The translations under genes and the position numbers were made by a program. DNA of 64,000 bases from Meconema thalassinum (taxonomy: Eukaryota > Arthropoda > Insecta > Orthoptera > Tettigoniidae): contig OX336388.2 in NCBI GenBank assembly GCA_946902985.2, forward strand, positions 1,505,940,545-1,506,004,544, given 5' to 3'. The notes beneath the pieces were generated by a model, which had not been told where the DNA came from, searched no databases, and worked only from the letters and a program-made list of their open reading frames with translations. This document shows, piece by piece, positions 45,826-56,689 of the stretch (positions within the stretch are counted from its first letter, which is position 1; the number at the start of each line of letters is the position of its first letter).

Positions 45826-47320
45826 TTATAAGATTTCCTTGTATACGACATTAGTCGATTTCCCTCCAGCAGTGAACACGAAAAGATTTCGGTTTGATGA
45901 AACACGCGATAGAGCCACGTAAAGCAGTCCATGAGAAAAACATTCTCCATTGAGATCAACTCCAGTTACGCTAAGTGTCTGACCCTGTGTTTTATTTATA
46001 GTCATGCCAAAGCAGACTCTTACTGGGAATTGTACTCGTTTGAAATGATAAGGCAAATCTGGAGTCATAGGGATTCTGGGTACTAAGACCGTTTCTCCTG
46101 TACCACAGCTAGTTAAGATAGTTGCTTCAATGAAACAGTTTTTCAAAGTTTTCAGTATCAGTCGCGTCCCAGTGCATAACGTTGGTGTTTGTAAATTACG
46201 TAGCAATAAATAGGCACTCCTACTTTTAAAATAAGCTTGTGTTATGGCAAGCCAGAAGGAAGTAAAGAATTTAGGAATTATGTAGGGTAATGCATAGCTT
46301 TTTCACTATCGACTACTGCGTCTACTGAGTAATATACTTGAGTCTGGGCAGTGAATTTGGAGAACACCAAGTCATTAATTTTCACAACTTGTTCGTATGT
46401 CGGCTTTAATATTTGCTCTTTCTTTAAACCATAAATGAGACTTGTTAGATACGACATGGATTTGAGGATAAACGTTATCAATCAATTCTTAAATGCTGCT
46501 TTCTAAAACACAGAAATCGTGACTGAGTGTAATTTTCCCGTAAATGACCGGTACATCTCCAGTTCCGACTCTAAGTAACAAAGTAGCAAACAGACTATAA
46601 TCTTCTGAAGATAAGAGTACTCTCGTGTTAGTTTTGAGTGCCAATTTTGTTATATCCGGCCAGATGTAAAATCAATTTAATGAAGCGTTCACTTCGTCGG
46701 CTCTCGTTCCTCTGATAACAACTGGTAAGATCTGACGAAAATCTCCGGCGAACAAAATTGTGCAGCTACCCATAGGTGTGTTCCGATTCGTCAAATCGCG
46801 CAAGGTCCTGTTTACAGCTTGGTCGGGAGTTTTGTGCGACATTGTAGCCTCATCCTATACAACTAAACAACAATTTTGGATTAAACTGGCAGTGTTACTT
46901 TGTTTTGAAATATTACATACGCTTCCATCATTACTGCTGACTTTCAAAGGAAGTTTAAATGTTGCATGTGCTGTTCTTCCCCCTTCCAAAAGAGTGGCTG
47001 CAATTCCAGATGATGCGACGGCAAGAGCAATATTACCACCGGGCCTCACTTTGGCGAGCAACAAATTAATCAAGAACGTTTTGGCTGTGCCTCAAGGGGC
47101 ATCTTACCTTCCTTCTTAGTGATGCTATATATGATGGTGTCATAAGCTTGTTTCTGATCGTGGTTCAGACGGTGTTCTTCTTAGGCAATGGTTTGAAGGA
47201 GCCGAGGACGAGTCTTTCTTTCTCTTGTGACAATCGAGAAAATATTTGTTGCTCAGTTTCATTGTTACGTGATAAGCGCTTTTATATGTCAATGAACTAT
47301 GACCTATATCCGTTTTACAT
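45826..47320 (-). pseudogene. Helitron PIF1-like helicase remnant
   Basis: This is the DNA helicase domain of the Helitron replicase. In minus-strand order: LNHDQKQAYDTI; a Walker A region reading DAP-stop-GTAKTFLINLLLAKVR (normally GGTGKT); SSGIAATLLEGGRTAHATFKLPL; DEATMSHK (Walker B); ILFAGDFRQILPVVIRGTRADEV; then INKTQGQTLSVTGVDL and YVALSRVSSNRNLFVF near the end (stop at 45826-45828). At least two in-frame stops and several shifts break it, and the Walker A glycine is changed. It cannot be active. The N-terminal zinc finger and Rep domains are absent. Confidence 0.92.
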
Positions 47321-47391
47321 CTCGGCATGATGGCTTAAAATCACTGACTTAACTATTAATTATAACGAATTCTTGTCAGACGTAATTTAAG

Positions 47392-47629
47392 AATGGCGAG
47401 GTGCATGAAACAATGATCTCCCTTCCGTCCAATCTTAAATTGACTGTGTATTTTGCGGAACGAAAAGTTCACAGGCGAAATGAAGAAAAGCCGAGTTGCA
47501 CATCCAGGGGAATGGCGAGGTGCATGAAACACTAATCCCCCTTCCGTCCAATCTTAAGTTGACTGTGTATTTTGCGGAACGAATAGTTCACAGGCTAAAT
47601 GAAGAAAAGCCGAGTTGCACTTCCAGAGA
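47392..47629. repeat. 119-bp tandem duplication inside Helitron
   Basis: AATGGCGAGGTGCATGAAAC starts both units (47392 and 47511), which differ at only a few positions. It is probably a local duplication after insertion. Confidence 0.9.
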
Positions 47630-48235
47630 AACTCCAAACACAACCACTCTTCTCTGAAGTCTTAACTCAACACGCCTCGATGGTTTGCTGCCAGCTGTAT
47701 CTGGGGAAATAGGTTCGCCCGCTTGTCAGGCTATAACAGGGGTGATAGACTCGTCCTTAGCTAGCTCGAAAACTGTCGCCGCAGTATTTGAAGTGGCATG
47801 GTTGGAAGAAATTAAAACGTAAAAACACTTATAGTGGGCGATGAATTGAAGATAGAGATATGCTCTCGCGGGCTTTTTTGTAGAACGTTTCATGCTGAAC
47901 AATTCTTACACTCATAGTATTTAGATATTTTTAACGGTTTGCCCAGCGTAAGCTCACAAAGCACTCGGACGCCAGGTGGTTTTTTTTTCTTCAACATTTT
48001 CACTGAAATCGTTACTGCTCGGCTTCCTTTGATCATAAATAAATTATTTTCTACAGAAATCGTCCTCATGATATCCTTTACAGAATGGTGAAAACCGCAT
48101 CAAAATCCATCCAGATGTTCTAGAGATTACCCGTGACATCCAAGAATCGGGGACTTGGTTTTATACTAAGAGATTAGTATATTCTGCTAATTATTATGAG
48201 CAATATTAACGTTTTTGCCGAGTGACTATAGACTG

Positions 48236-48447
48236 GTATATTGGTTTTTACGGCCAGTGAATTAAAACTAAGCAATTTCTCTAAGTTATGCCGTGCTTTG
48301 TGTGGGGATTCGCCTAGGAACACCAAGCTGGCTCAACAGCGGGCTGTCCGGGCTCGGACAATACGAGCCTGCTGATGAGCAAGTTTGGTGTTCCTAAGTG
48401 AGTCCCCACACAAGACACGGCATAAACCTAGAAAAATTGTTGAGTTC
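48236..48447. mobile_element. M-family fold-back element, copy 1, 13-bp target duplication
   Basis: It is flanked by TGACTATAGACTG on the left (48223-48235). The right copy is split by the hAT insertion (TGAC at 48448-48451, completed by 55541-55553). Two arms of about 85 bp are inverted (TATGCCGTGCTTTGTGTGGGG and its complement). The left tip extends about 40 bp further (TTTTTACGGCCAGTG). Degenerate hammerhead cores are visible on both strands (CTGATGA on plus, CTGTTGA on minus). Confidence 0.75.
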
Positions 48448-48988
48448 TGACCAGGCCCCGGGCTAAGGTGATAAACGCCCTGGGCAAAAGGTCTACTGGC
48501 GCCCTTTTTCTCATTTATGTGTTATAAAATAGCATAATGTTTTTTTACAAGCAACTACTAATATTGTATCACAGGAAATAATAAGAAAAGTAAGTCGTTC
48601 ATACAATTTTGTAGCCATTTGTTGATACATTAATCACACTAAAAGCAAGATTACAAATTCAAAAGTTAAATTTTAAAAGTACAATATACAGAAACATTTC
48701 AAATCATTTTTCTTCTTCTTCTGGCTTTTAACTTTGCAAATTTATTTATGATGTCAGAAAAGTCTATGTTAAGGGTTACGCCTTTTTGCACAACACATTA
48801 ACAATCGAGAATTTAGTTTGCTGTCTGAAAGAATTGATCTTTCCACATTCTTTAGCCGAGTCAAAACAGAAAATCCCCTTTCTGCGGAGCAGTTGGTGAC
48901 TGATAAAGTCAGAAATATTCTGGTGCATTGGCTTTCACGGCCGGTGAATTAAAACTCAGCAATTCTTCTAGGTTTGTGCCGTGTCTTG

Positions 48989-49060
48989 TGTGGGGTTTCG
49001 CCTAGGACACCAAGCTAGGCTCATCGGCGGGCTCTTGGTGTCCCTGCCCGGACCCCCACA
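48989..49060 (-). ncRNA. type III hammerhead ribozyme, unit 1
   Basis: This is the same 72-nt fold as at 49433-49504, on the minus strand: helix III TGTGGGGGT/ACCCCACA, GTC cleavage triplet, helix I CGGGC/GCCCG, core CCGATGA, helix II GCCTAG/CTAGGC, GAAA. Confidence 0.8.
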
Positions 49061-49432
49061 GGAGTATCGAACTGCGCGATACCTCCCTTTATATAGAGTG
49101 CAACTGCACTCCTTGACTGCGAGAACCAAAAGCTCAAGCAGCCGTAACCTCCCTATGAAGGCTTCCAAAAAGATGGTGCATTGGCTTTCACGGCCGGTGA
49201 ATTAAAACTCAGCAATTCTTCTAGGTTTGTGCCGTGTCTTGTGTGGGGTTTCGCCTAGGACACCAAGCTAGGCTCATCGGCGGGCTCTTGGTGTCCCTGC
49301 CGTGAAAGCCAATGCACCATCTTTTTGGAAGCCTTCATAGGGAGGTTACGGCTGCTTGAGCTTTTGGTTCTCGCAGTCAAGGAGTGCAGTTGCACTCTAT
49401 ATAAAGGGAGGTATCGCGCAGTTCGATACTCC

Positions 49433-49504
49433 TGTGGGGGTCCGGGCAGGGACACCAAGAGCCCGCCGATGAGCCTAGCTTGGTGTCCTAGGCGAAACCC
49501 CACA
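49433..49504 (+). ncRNA. type III hammerhead ribozyme, unit 3
   Basis: Helix III: TGT and GGGG pair with CCCC and ACA (one bulged G), closed by U-A. The GTC triplet is at 49440-49442 with cleavage expected after C. Helix I CGGGC (49443-49447) pairs with GCCCG (49461-49465). The core is CCGATGA (49466-49472; consensus CTGANGA, so position 4 is C instead of T). Helix II GCCTAG (49473-49478) pairs with CTAGGC (49488-49493), then GAAA (49494-49497). All three helices pair fully. The single core change could reduce activity. Confidence 0.82.
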
Positions 49505-49685
49505 CAAGACACGGCACAAACCTAGAAGAATTGCTGAGTTTTAATTCACCGGCCGTGAAAGCCAATGCACCATCTTTTTGGAAGCCTTCATAGGGAGGTT
49601 ACGGCTGCTTGAGCTTTTGGTTCTCGCAGTCAAGGAGTGCAGTTGCACTCTATATAAAGGGAGGTATCGCGCAGTTCGATACTCC

Positions 49686-49757
49686 TGTGGGGGTCCGGGC
49701 AGGGACACCAAGAGCCCGCCGATGAGCCTAGCTTGGTGTCCTAGGCGAAACCCCACA
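49686..49757 (+). ncRNA. type III hammerhead ribozyme, unit 4
   Basis: This copy lies 253 bp after unit 3 and is identical in all paired and core positions, including CCGATGA and GAAA. Two complete ribozymes in direct repeat would let a through-transcript be cut into monomers of about 253 nt. Confidence 0.8.
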
Positions 49758-51879
49758 CAAGACACGGCACAAACCTAGAAGAATTGCTGAGTTTCAGAAA
49801 TATTCTAGTTGCTACCTCAAGATTAGGGAAAGTAGTTTTCAAATCTTTTTATGACGTATTGATATATATCAAGAATGCTAGTAAATTCTTCCTGTTTCAC
49901 ATACATTTTGAAGTGCTGAAATTCGTTTTCAAATTCACTTCTGATGTCATTAGAGTAGAACTCATAGAGTTTATTCGCAGCCTGTGATATGACCTCTTTC
50001 TGCGATCCCTTTTTTACAAGAACAGAAAGTATTTCAAATTTGTCAGAAAAAAATTCATAATCTGTTTTTCGCCTTGACAGGTTACTTATCAAAAAGTCAA
50101 AGATTTTAATGTAAACTTGGGATTTGTAAAGCGACCTATCATCAAGAATAGCTTCATCACCTAGGCTCTCATCCGCAAAAGTTTTTCTGATTCTTATTAT
50201 TTTGTAGTTGGTGTTGGGTGATTCAACTTGTATCTACTTCATGGCTGCTTGTTCATACTTGTCAAAATCATTTCTTTTTTCATTTAAATAGCTCTCCAAA
50301 GTTTGAAACTGCTTTGTACCTACTACGAGATTAAGGGTTTCACTTTGTAGATTGTTGCTAACTTTATCAAATCTACCAAAATATCACTCCACAAAGGCAC
50401 AAAATAGTGAGGAAGGCTATTTCAAATTTGTCAAACTTATTTTCTAGTTCTGATGCTTCAACTTGGACTGCAGGCTTCTGAGTAGGGTCTAGAGATATTT
50501 CCTTCAGTGATTTATGTATCGCCTTGTAACCTTTGACCAGGGCCTTTACAGCATCGGCTCTCGCTGACCATCTTGTTTGAGATAGGGATTTTAACACTGG
50601 AATTTTACTGTTTTCTAAACATGTTTTCAAAATACCCCATCTATGGGTTGAATTGGCAAAAAAAAAAGGTGTAAAGGTTATGGACGAATCCAAAAACACA
50701 ATAGCTTCAATGCAGCACTCTGCAGCAGAAGAACCAACGAGGTTGAGAGAATGCGCTGCACAGGGGACAAACTCAGCAAAAGGGCAGCGTTGTTTAATTC
50801 TAGCTTGTAGGCCTGAGTAAGCTCCATACATATTTGTCACGTTATCATAGCCTTGTCCTCGGCATAACTCAATACCTAGACCTAATTCCGAGATCGAACT
50901 TATAACTGCCTCTTCTAAACTACTTGAGGTATGGCCTGTTCCAGGGAGAAGCTTGAAGGCACATTCCTTTGGCTTTGGCTTAGCATCTTTGAAGCAAACG
51001 TAACGTAGAACCAATGCTAATTGATCGGTATGCGAACAATCGGGAGTAGAATCCACGATGAGGGCATAAAAGCGAGAATGTTTGACATCCTTTGTCATTG
51101 TTTGCTGCACTAAGTCTGCCATAACATTGATGAACTCGTCACACGGTTGAGCAGATAGATATGACAATCGTCCTAGCCCTTTGTGCCCATACTAAGCAGG
51201 TGCTAGGAAAGAAAAGGGTCAAAATCGCTTATCAACACAAGGTATCCTAGATACAGACCATTAGAGGTAGATCCTAAACGTTCATTGTCACCATGAAAAG
51301 GTAACCCTCTAACTGAGAGAAATTTCACAACAGACACAATTCTGAGTAATACACTTCGCCAATATGTGACCTCCTGCTCATATTGTGTTAAAAGAAGAGT
51401 ATTTATTTCCTCTTTGTGTTTTCGTCTATTAATGTAAGTTAGTTGGAATGTTGGTCTGCTGATTGTTCATGTTGTTTAATCAACTCATTTCCATGTTTCC
51501 AATCATTGAACCAGGATGAAACCCAGTTTTCTTGTCAAACGGCTGAAACAAGCAGCAAGGAACACAAAAGACTTTTCCGGACGATTGTGAGTAGATCAGC
51601 CAATCTCTAACATAAGATTCACAATTGGAAAGTGTACTTTTAAACAGTTTTACAGTAAGTGTACGCTTAGTTCCGTCACTGTAAATACGCCCAGATCTAG
51701 AAAAATCCGCCTTGAAAGGTTTGTTTTGGGGGATTGTTTGCAATAGATTTTACAGTTGGAGGCAAAGTGACGTCCCATGTTGCAGGGTCATTGATGTTGT
51801 GCCGACTGACCTTGCGCAAGATGTAGTTCGCAGTGGAAGTGTGTACCAATTAGCCTAGCGCTGGGCCCATTAAACCGGA

Positions 51880-53080
51880 CTAAGGTTATGAAGGTATCAG
51901 AGGCGATGGATTGAACGTACATTCACTGCCGTGTGAATGCAAGTTCTATTCGAATGCGCTATTCATTATGGGCCTAGCTTAGCTTAGCCTAAAGAAAATA
52001 AAGACTAAATAAGGTACACCTACTCAACACATAGGCAAAGGAGAGGTAATGTATTGACCAAAGAGATAACATCAAGGAATGACGAGGAAGCATTACATGC
52101 TATGAATGAGGTTAAGTGGACGTCAAACATGTGATGTTAGGCAAAATAACGGGCTAAAGGACAGAAACGTAAATGTTATGATCGATAGGAGATAACGGTA
52201 AAGGGGGGAACACATTTGGGAAAGTATACTCCTAAAGAGTAAAATTACATTGGGAAAAATAAAGATTAAAAGGGCTAGACAAAGAGTCGGTAAAGGTGAG
52301 TCTACCGCCAAAGAAGCGAACGGTAGTTCAAATAGCCCTGAAGGAGATGAGGGAGTGCGAGAGGGACGGAGTATTAATAAAAGCGCGCGTAGATATGACG
52401 TAAAAGAATAAACACAAAAAGGGGCAAGTAACCGATATTAAAATAATTACGAGAAAGGTATCGCAACTCAAAATAAAAGATATCCATCAAAATAAGTTAC
52501 GTCAGAAAGGGATTAAGCCATACTCAAGGACTTGCATATGAAAACGCAATCCTAAGATAAGAGGCAAACAAAAGATAAGAGGTATGGCATAGGTCTTACT
52601 GTTGAACGCACGCTACTCAGTAAACCGGACCAAATACCTACACAAAAGATACGACGAAATGGGGACAAAGAATAATGGGAACGAAACAGATACTCCATAG
52701 ACATACTAGAATAGGCGAATCGCCCTAGTATTCCATACGATGAGCAAAGACAAAAATACGTAACCTACCTGATAGTATCAGCATTAATCCGGCATCACGG
52801 AATTACATTAAATAAACTAGATTCGCACCTCTACGCGCACCTTTATAAAAAAAACACAAACGAACGGGTAAAAACGGAATAAAAAGGCAAGGCATCTCGA
52901 AAACGAGAGCGGGTGCACACCAAAAGGTCCTACCAGGGATATAAAAAACAGAAGACTGCCTAGAGAGTATCAAGGGGTTGTCCCAGGAGACGTAAAAAGA
53001 AGATAAAATGGTAAGAGGTGTCACTAATCACGATTCAGCATAGCAAAATTCACTATAACGAACCTTGATCAGCGATTATA
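51880..53080. other. purine-rich segment between hAT coding parts
   Basis: For about 1.2 kb the plus strand is strongly A/G-rich, unlike both sides. It separates the N-terminal and zinc-finger parts of the transposase. It could be an intron or another insertion. I could not identify ends or a target duplication, and no coding motif is seen. Confidence 0.4.
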
Positions 53081-53827
53081 GAAATGTCCACTGATCTGCT
53101 CGGCTATTCTGGCCAGTAATAACTAAGAAGAAAAGAGAACAATTCAGATAATTGACACGCCGAAGAAAAGAGAAAAAAAGGAAGACTCCAGGTGGAACAG
53201 AAAAACGATTCAATGTTATAAGTAAATGCCAACAACTTATCAGATTTTGATTCAGAAACAATCTGGTCATCTGAATTTTCATCATTATTGGAAATAATTG
53301 TGTCTGTATTAGCTTTATTATTGGGGAAAGTCAAAGTAAGGGTACCTTGAGAGAGATCGTTTAGGCCTTGAGTTTCCTTGCTTGAAGTGGCAGTAGGCGT
53401 GATAGTTGAAGCCCTTTGTGTAAAGCACGATGACATTCTAGGCACTTTCTTTAAAAGTTCTTGTTCGTCACTTTACTTCTTGGTAGCACGTTTCCTGAAT
53501 TATAATCCGCTACATTTTTTGTTAATTTTAAAATAACTTAAGTAGACACATTTTCACAAATCACAGTTGACACGCAATACAAGCAATACAAACAAACAAC
53601 CTTTGAGGCTAAGAAGTTGAAAAGATCACGCGGCGCATGCGCCGGTTGTTAATCCATGAGTATTGCCAACAGCTTCAACCGTGCATCACTGCCTACATTG
53701 TTACCAACACTAGTATTCTTTACAAAAAATACTGATCATATTATAATACTGTATTATACTGCAATATAATCATGATTACACATAGATACTAAAAATGTAT
53801 GTGATACTTAATATTACTTTTATTTTT

Positions 53828-55354
53828 AGCCTATTTTCAATTTTGAAAAAATAGGCTTATGAGATCACCTTTTGTCCGTGTGTGTGTGCGTGTGTGTGTG
53901 TGTGTGTGTGCGTGTGTGTGTGATTCGTGTGTGTGTCCCCCCCCTAATAAAATCGAAACGGCTGGAGCGATTTCAATGAAACTCGGGAAGTTCATAGCAC
54001 TATTCCCGGCGACCTCGACCGTGCCCTTCAAATTTTGTTACGTTTCTCCAATCCAACATGCCGGCTGTGCGAAATATTTCACTAGCATTCAATATCTCCG
54101 AAACTATTACCGATATCGCCCTGAAATTGTGTACTGTGATAAAGGGCCCTACTAGAAGTTCACCTATGAGACTTTCAAAAACCTGGTGACTACAAAACCA
54201 ACATGGCGGCCAAGCGAATTTGAGACTTTTAAATAGACTTTTCTCGCGATTTAACTATCCAAACGTAATGAAACTTGGTACAGCAATTGTTTATACACAT
54301 TGTAATGCACTGGAGTCTAATTTAGTTCAATTGTTTACATAACCTCAAGATGGCGGCTGTGCGAAATATTTCACTGACATTCTATATCTCCGAAACTATT
54401 ACAGATATCACCCTGCAATTTTGTACGGTGATAAAGGGTACTGATACAAGTTTATCTATGTATATTTCATAAACCTGTAAAGTACAAAACGAACATGGCG
54501 ACCAAGCGAATTTGAAATAATTTAATAGACTTTTCTCGTGATTTAACTCTCTGAGCGCAGTGAAATGTGGTACAGTAATTGATTTTGCAGATTGTAATGC
54601 ACTGCCATCTAATTTAATTCAATTGCTTACATAACCTCAAGATGGCGGCTGTGCGAAATTTTAAAATTAAGTTTTAATTTCTTGTGTCGTAATCATGCGA
54701 TCGAAGTGAAAGTTTGAATAATGAACCTAGACAATAATTGTCCTTGAATGGTACATAACTCTATGGCCTATACACATAACACTCCTAAATGGTGAGCTCC
54801 CAAAATATTTAGACGGTTCTCAATATCTATGAATCTTTTACAGCAACCAAACTGATTTTTTTTAATGTTCATAGAGACTATGAACATATGTTCACCTTTA
54901 GGACTTTCAGGAACCTGGTGAGCACAAATCCAACATGGCGGTGACGCGAAGTATAAATATTTAAATGGACGTTTCTCGCGAATTAACTATCCGAGTGCCA
55001 TGAAACGTTGCACGTTAAATGCTTATACAAATGTTGATCCACCGGCATCTAATTTATTTCAATGGTTTGCATTATCACAAGATGGCTGCTGTGCGTAATT
55101 TTAAAATCTCGTTTTTACTTCTTGTTGTCTAATCATGCGATTGAAGTTTGAATACCACACGTACACAATAATCTTAATGTAATAGTACAAAAATAAAAAT
55201 CCAACCTGGCGACCATCTGAAATATTTTGACGGTTCTCAATATCTACGAATCTGTTACAGCAATTAAACTGAAATTTTGTATGTTGATTGTGGCAGTTAA
55301 CATAAGTAGGATATATGAAAATAGGCTGTATAGTTCTTCACGGAACTACTTGTT
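53828..55354 (+). mobile_element. H-family element, complete, nested in hAT
   Basis: It starts with the hairpin AGCCTATTTTC..AAAATAGGCT after a T run. GT tract, ATGGCGGC modules and the terminal GGAACTACTTGTT follow. It is 1.53 kb, very similar to 28855-30390, and sits upstream of the hAT transposase start. Confidence 0.88.
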
Positions 55355-55553
55355 TATTCACGTAAATTATAGTTATTTTATCATTCTTTTAAAGATTTCC
55401 ATGTCATACTTAGTTTTAATGTTGGGATTGTTGGGCCAACCTCTTTCTGCGTTCAGCGTTACCTATATTTCGGCGCCCCCTAAAATTTGGCGCCCTGGGC
55501 AAATGCCCAGTATGCCCGTTTATAGCCCGGGGCCTGGTTCTGACTATAGACTG

Positions 55554-56060
55554 TTCGAAAATATGACATTATCTCAATCATTAGTCGTACGCTAGTCTAT
55601 CATGTACAGCATATATATTGAGATGTCGTGCCAAGTATAGGAAAATGCAACTTTAACGCTTAAAACTACTATGCAGTGGAATGAAGAGCGTATGAAACAA
55701 GGGACTTGAGGTGTAACGCACTCAAAGCAATTCTTAATAAAAGTCTCACGTATAGCTGTGGCTTAGGGCATGTCGACAAATTTTAGCAAACCAACTAACG
55801 GAATGCAGTATTGTTAATTCGAATCCTGCAACACATAGTAAAAATTACTTTAAACCCCGCTATTGTTGTTTTTGTGCGCTGCGCGACTGCACTGCTATAT
55901 GATAAGAATTAATTCACTTCAGCCATTCACTGTTTATTCCGCGACCAAATACATTAATATGTTCTAAATTTACGGATAAGCAAGAGAGAATTCGTTGTAG
56001 GCACTGCATCTGTATCAGAAAAGGTACCTGGATAGACGACACCCGATTATAAATACTTTC
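55554..56060. other. no gene recognised
   Basis: Flanking sequence of the M1/hAT complex with no supported feature. Confidence 0.4.
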
Positions 56061-56372
56061 CGCAGTATTGGTGGACGTTTGCGAATAACAGGGTTTCTTC
56101 AGCTGACACCACCTATTCAGAGAAAGACAACGTCCAGCACCTCAGCGTTACTGAACAACATCTACGTAACCGAAATTCAAATTAAAAAAAAAAAAGGTTT
56201 CAAAAACTTTTTTTTCTAAATGAACTGAATAATTTGTGTAGCTATTAAACAGCGTATTTAAAATAAGCGTGGAAGGTTTCATGAATCTAACTGAAATAGC
56301 GTCCATGTAACGGAGAATTTAGAAAGTCAATGAAATTTCCTTCACGTTTCCCATTTAGATGTCATTACCTCT
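56061..56372 (-). repeat. R repeat, copy 1 (about 310 bp)
   Basis: It matches 57011-57322 in inverse orientation. Shared landmarks are TTTGCGAATAAC, GACAACGTCCAGCACCTC, an A/T homopolymer run, GTGGAAGGTTTCATGAA and AATTTCCTTCACGTTTCCC. No coding potential is seen. Confidence 0.8.
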
Positions 56373-56689
56373 TATTACGCCACTCTGCAGGCTTGTGATT
56401 AATTCAGTCAAAGGTTCAGTACTACTGGACGTGACATAAGTTAGTCAAACGTTCCAGCATTTGAGTGCTGGGGATGCGGAAAGAACCGGGAAAATTCACA
56501 CTCGGGTGCACTGCCACAATGGGATTAGAACCCCCGATCTTAGAATGCACGACACTCCAGAGCAGTCGTGGGTCAGTTACGCCGAAATGCTACACTAAGA
56601 ACATCAAGTAGATGCGCATGACCTCAACATTCCAAGTGTTGAACCAATTTCCGCTATCAATCCAAGTTAGGGTTGCTGTTGTTGTTGTT

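Larger units (their letters stand above)
45754..48173 (-). mobile_element. decayed Helitron with both termini
   Basis: On the minus strand the 3' end is a GC hairpin (CCCGG...CCGGG at 45766-45781), then TGGGTTG and CTAG (45757-45754) followed by T. The 5' end is proposed at 48173 with TCTCTTAGTATAAAACC, preceded by A. It retains only the helicase part of the coding region, so the Rep nuclease domain has been lost by deletion. A 119-bp tandem duplication lies inside. At 2.4 kb it is about half the usual autonomous length. Confidence 0.8.
48922..49793. mobile_element. M-family array: four units in inverted arrangement, 13-bp target duplication
   Basis: TCAGAAATATTCT flanks it (48909-48921 and 49794-49806) inside the hAT transposase gene. 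Two units point one way (48922-49172, and 49173-49300 truncated) and two the other (49301-49555, 49556-49793). Each full unit is about 252 bp, starts GGTGCATTGGCTTTCACGG, and contains a type III hammerhead, a TATATA-like box and a small GAGTGCA/TGCACTC hairpin. Units are nearly identical, so the array is young or homogenised. Frames of 66-85 codons are shared by all units only because the units are copies. Confidence 0.88.
48730..53436 (-). pseudogene. hAT transposase (TTF-zinc-finger / ZMYM1-like type), broken
   Basis: A likely start (MSSCFTQRASTITPT) is at about 53436. After a gap of about 1.4 kb the gene continues with NDPATWDVTLPP, a TTF-type zinc-finger part (YVRDWLIYSQSSGKVFCVPCCLF), EINTLLLTQYEQEVTYWRSVL, the RNase H-like core (FYALIVDSTPDCSHTDQLALVLRYV; GQGYDNVTNMYG; CAAHSLNLV) and THRWGILK...LSQTRWSARADAVKAL. 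It ends with the hAT dimerisation motif TNCSAERGFSVLTRLKN at about 48870. A frameshift near 50390, a stop near 50237 and the M-array insertion between RIFL and TLSV inactivate it. The strand, motif order and enclosing TIRs agree. Confidence 0.92.
48452..55536 (-). mobile_element. hAT-superfamily DNA transposon, 7.1 kb with nested insertions
   Basis: The terminal inverted repeats CAGGCCCCGGGCTA face each other at 48452 and 55536. The perfect 8-bp target duplication GTTCTGAC lies at 48444-48451 and 55537-55544. The transposase gene is on the minus strand. Nested are an M-family array (48922-49793), an H element (53828-55354) and possibly the purine-rich segment 51880-53080. Without these it is about 3.5 kb, normal for hAT. 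Confidence 0.95.

Noticed and set aside
48968..49778. Repeated 66-85-codon frames in the M array, on both strands
   Set aside because: They recur only because the units are inverted and direct copies. They overlap the ribozyme and have no motif.
48922..49793. Reading the M-array motif as a short-stem-III hammerhead like the other loci
   Set aside because: No NUH triplet follows GAAAC in that reading. The upstream GTC with a long helix III (type III topology) satisfies all three helices instead.
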